A stretch of 64,000 bases of DNA from Niveispirillum irakense DSM 11586 (GTDB taxonomy: Bacteria; Pseudomonadota; Alphaproteobacteria; Azospirillales; Azospirillaceae), in contig NZ_KE386933.1 of the NCBI RefSeq assembly GCF_000429645.1, forward strand, positions 496,001 to 560,000, in the 5' to 3' direction. Positions 61,473 to 64,000 of the stretch are shown here, piece after piece. The notes under the pieces are model-generated. The model ran no database searches and was not told the origin of the DNA. It worked only from the letters and a program-made list of their open reading frames with translations. Position 1 is the first letter of the stretch, and each line of letters starts with the position of its first letter. A program made the translations under genes and the position numbers.

Positions 61473-62608
61473 ACACTCTCTCCAGGGCCGAAGCGTTTGC
61501 GCGTCAAGGCCAGCACCATGCCCATGCCGATCCCCAGCGCCAGCAGGGACGAACCACCATAGGAGATGAAGGGCAGGGTCATGCCCTTGGTCGGCATCAG
61601 ATGCAGTGCCGAGCCCATATTGATCAGCGCCTGCAGGCCGAACTGCATCGCCAGCCCGCTGGCGGCCAGCATGACGAACAGGCTTTGGTCATTGGACGCC
61701 CGGGCGAAGCTGCGCAGCACGATGAAGCCGAACAGGCAGATGATGATCGCGCAGGAAATCAACCCCAGCTCTTCCCCCGCGACGGAGAAGATGAAGTCGG
61801 CATGGGCGTCGGGGATGGACATTTTCACCTTGCCCTGGCCCGGCCCGGTACCCCAGACGCCACCATTGGCAAAGGCTTCCAGCGACCGGGCGACCTGATA
61901 ATTGTCACCCGCTGCCGGGTCCAGGAACCGGTCGATACGGCTTTGAACGTGCGGGAACAGGAAATAGGCGCTGACCAGACCGCCAACGCCCAGCACGACC
62001 AGGCTGGCCACCAGCACGATGGGCAGGCCCGCCAGGAAAAACTGGCCGAAGAAGACGGCTGTGATGACAAAGGTTTGCCCCAGATCGGGCTGGCTCATCA
62101 GCAGCAGCACAATCATGGCATACAGCCCGATGCAAATCTGGATGCCGGGAAACTGCCCGCCCTGGCCGTTGCCGCTGCGATGCAGGGAGAACATCCAGGC
62201 GGCCACCACGGCAAAAGCCGGCTTCAGAAACTCCGACGGCTGGACCGAGGACAGGCCCGGCACATGGATCCAGCGCGTGGCGCCCTTGATCTCTTCCCCG
62301 ATGAACAGGGTCAGCACCACGCCGGCGACGGAGCCCAGGAACAGGCCAATGGCCAGTCGGCGGACACCCCGTGGTGTCATCAAGGACACGGCGAACATCA
62401 GCCCCAATGCCGGGATCAGCATCATCAGGTGACGTTCGATAAAGTGGAATGTGGTCAACCCGATGCGGTTGGCCACGGCGGGGCTGGCCGCCTGGATCAG
62501 CACGACGCCGATCACGGCGATCAGGATCACGGTGGCCAGGGTCCAGCGGTCAACCGTCCACCACCAGCGGCCCAGAATGGATTGGTCGGTCCGGGAAAAG
62601 GAGATCAT
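61469..62608 (-). CDS. ftsW: SEDS-family peptidoglycan glycosyltransferase FtsW
   Basis: A 379-residue protein with ten transmembrane helices. SEDS landmarks include VQPSEFLKPAFAVVAAW, QPDLGQTFV, the large loop with AHADFIFSVAGEELG, and PTKGMTLPFISYGGSSLLALG near the end. It polymerises septal glycan with its partner PBP. It overlaps murD (ATGA at 62605) and murG. Confidence 0.97.
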   Translation of the reverse strand: MISFSRTDQSILGRWWWTVDRWTLATVILIAVIGVVLIQAASPAVANRIGLTTFHFIERHLMMLIPALGLMFAVSLMTPRGVRRLAIGLFLGSVAGVVLTLFIGEEIKGATRWIHVPGLSSVQPSEFLKPAFAVVAAWMFSLHRSGNGQGGQFPGIQICIGLYAMIVLLLMSQPDLGQTFVITAVFFGQFFLAGLPIVLVASLVVLGVGGLVSAYFLFPHVQSRIDRFLDPAAGDNYQVARSLEAFANGGVWGTGPGQGKVKMSIPDAHADFIFSVAGEELGLISCAIIICLFGFIVLRSFARASNDQSLFVMLAASGLAMQFGLQALINMGSALHLMPTKGMTLPFISYGGSSLLALGIGMGMVLALTRKRFGPGESV

Positions 62609-64000
62609 GCGCCGTGCCCTTCCGCTGCCGTCAGGCTGCGGACGGCAGCCACGAAGGCATCACCCCGCACCTCGAAATTCGGATATTGGTCAAAGCTGGC
62701 GCAGGCGGGCGACAACAGCACGACAGGGGCCGTCGCCCCATCTGCCTTCGCGGCGGCAAACGCGGCTTCCACCGCCTTTTCCATCACGCCGCAGCGCGTA
62801 TGCGGCACGCCCTTATCCGCCAGCCAGCCGGCGAACGCTTCCGTCGCATCGCCAATCAGGAAGGCGTGGCGGACATCACCGACCAGATCTTCCAGCCCGG
62901 CCAGCCCGGTATCCTTGGCCTTGCCCCCCAAAATCCAATAGATCGGGCGGTAGCAGACCAATGCCTTGGCGGCGGCATCGGCGTTGGTGGCCTTGCTGTC
63001 ATTGATGAAGCGCACCCCGTCCAGCGTGGCCACCTGCTGCTGGCGATGGGCGAGACCCGGGAAGGTGCGCAGCCCGTCCAGGATATCGGCATGGGTCAGC
63101 CCACCGGCCCGGGCCAGGGCATAGGCGGCCAGCGCATTTTGCCAATTATGCTGACCGGGCAGGGTGGGCAGTGTCGTCAGGTCGGTGAAAGGGTGGGGGG
63201 CGCCTTCCGTGGCATCCACCAGCACGCCTTTTTCCACGCCGATGCCGCCGGGGGGTACGCCTTCAACCGACAGGCGGATGACACGTCCGTCAAAATCGCG
63301 CTCCAGTTCGTCGGCCATGCGGCGGCAGGGTTCATCATCGATGCTGATGATGGCGACCTGGGTGCGGCCATCGCCCTTCTGGAACATGCGCTTCTTGGCG
63401 GCGATATAGCCTTCCATCCCGCCATGCCGGTCCAGATGGTCGGGCGTGATGTTCAGCAGCACGGCGGCATCGAAGCCCAGCGAAGGGGTCAGTTCCAACT
63501 GGTAGCTGGACATTTCCAGCACATAGACACCGTCCTTGCCCAGCTTGTCGAAGCTGAGCGCCGGAATGCCGAAATTGCCGCCGATCTGGGTGGGCCGGCC
63601 CGTGCCGGCGAAGATATGCGCCGTCAGCGCCGTGGTGGTGGATTTGCCGTTGGTGCCGGTGATGCCGACATAGAAGGGTGCCGGCACGGCGCGGAACAGC
63701 AGTTCCACATCGCTGACCAGCGGGATGCCGGCGGCCTTGGCGCGGGCGGCAACATTATTGGGCTGGGGATAGGTGTGGGGGATGCCCGGCGACAGGACCA
63801 GGGCTTCCACACCTGTCAGGTCGGCGCTGTTCAGATCGGTCAGCGGGATGCCGGCATCGGTGGCGGCCTTGCGACCGGCGGCACCATCATCCCAGGCCAG
63901 CAGATCGGCCCCGGCATCCAGCAGGCTGCGCGCAGCGGTCAGGCCCGACCGCGCCAGACCCATCACCGCCACTTTACGCCCTTTGAGGATGCCGAGATCG
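62605..64000 (-). CDS. murD: UDP-N-acetylmuramoyl-L-alanine--D-glutamate ligase MurD (5' end outside window)
   Basis: The frame stays open to the last base (reading DLGILKGRKVAVMGLARSG), so the first few residues lie beyond the window; the GTG at 63972 is internal. GITGTNGKSTTTALTAHIF is the ATP loop, NITPDHLDRHGGMEGYIAAKKRMF follows, and the C-terminal FINDSKATNADAAAKAL and LLSPACASFDQYPNFEVRGDAF are MurD-specific. It adds D-Glu to UDP-MurNAc-L-Ala. Its end overlaps the ftsW start. Confidence 0.97.
   Translation of the reverse strand, partial: DLGILKGRKVAVMGLARSGLTAARSLLDAGADLLAWDDGAAGRKAATDAGIPLTDLNSADLTGVEALVLSPGIPHTYPQPNNVAARAKAAGIPLVSDVELLFRAVPAPFYVGITGTNGKSTTTALTAHIFAGTGRPTQIGGNFGIPALSFDKLGKDGVYVLEMSSYQLELTPSLGFDAAVLLNITPDHLDRHGGMEGYIAAKKRMFQKGDGRTQVAIISIDDEPCRRMADELERDFDGRVIRLSVEGVPPGGIGVEKGVLVDATEGAPHPFTDLTTLPTLPGQHNWQNALAAYALARAGGLTHADILDGLRTFPGLAHRQQQVATLDGVRFINDSKATNADAAAKALVCYRPIYWILGGKAKDTGLAGLEDLVGDVRHAFLIGDATEAFAGWLADKGVPHTRCGVMEKAVEAAFAAAKADGATAPVVLLSPACASFDQYPNFEVRGDAFVAAVRSLTAAEGHGA

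Noticed and set aside
1-64000. CRISPR arrays, tRNA or rRNA genes, insertion sequences, prophage genes
   Set aside because: No direct-repeat arrays, cloverleaf-like sequences, transposases or phage proteins were found by reading both strands; a tRNAscan or IS search was not possible here.

Overview
The window reads as a high-GC alphaproteobacterial chromosome. The evidence is a complete-looking division and cell-wall (dcw) run with an FtsZ that has a long Pro/Gln/Ala linker and a DIPAFLRRQ tail, a single-gene pal, an alphaproteobacterial-type REP repeat, and a TonB receptor with an EEIIVTGVRAS N-terminus. An Azospirillaceae-type organism (Niveispirillum or Nitrospirillum relatives) would fit, but that is inference. 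I saw no tRNA, rRNA, CRISPR array, transposase or phage gene.

Layout. 1-6554 (+): a metabolic cluster of unknown substrate (isochorismatase-like hydrolase, XapX protein, amidohydrolase, DoxX, MFS exporter, alginate-export-type porin). Two inverted copies of an 86-87 bp REP doublet bracket the XapX and amidohydrolase genes. 6561-13453: two winged-helix/STAND-ATPase regulators, an orphan peptide-type binding protein, an alpha/beta hydrolase and an AraC-type regulator. 13460-16704: M61 peptidase, YitT membrane protein and an Lrp-type regulator.

16769-28234 is the most interesting region. It holds nine genes in two divergent, tightly overlapping operons. Leftward: an NTT-like transporter fused to HEAT repeats and a cNMP-like domain, a membrane sensor with what looks like a degenerate PP2C end, a small cNMP-like protein, a membrane anti-sigma-type kinase with an apparently dead PP2C domain in its middle, and a STAS antagonist. 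Rightward: an intact sensor-HAMP-SpoIIE phosphatase, a PrmC-like methyltransferase, a SET-domain protein and a LysA-like PLP enzyme that lacks the family's catalytic Cys. No sigma factor is present. I read this as one membrane-based partner-switching system with protein-modification outputs; the function is unknown.

28322-33293: ferritin-like DUF892 protein, DJ-1/PfpI protein, DUF2934 protein, nucleoside hydrolase and GH3 glycosidase. 33294-40150: a divergent control region with LacI-type palindromes, a TonB receptor and two flavin-dependent tryptophan-halogenase family proteins, probably a substrate-uptake and modification locus. 40150-40560 is a short AT-rich island with one unrecognised small gene. 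40550-48621 holds housekeeping and stress genes (DnaJ-like, glycine-zipper lipoprotein, pdxH, cation efflux, FemAB/GNAT-like, epmA, pal, yqgE, peroxiredoxin, and a HEAGH protein).

48634-64000 (all leftward) is recN, bamD, lpxC, ftsZ, ftsA, ftsQ, ddl, murB, murC, murG, ftsW and murD, the last cut by the window end. In transcription order this is the classical dcw arrangement followed by lpxC, with outer-membrane assembly and DNA-repair genes behind it.
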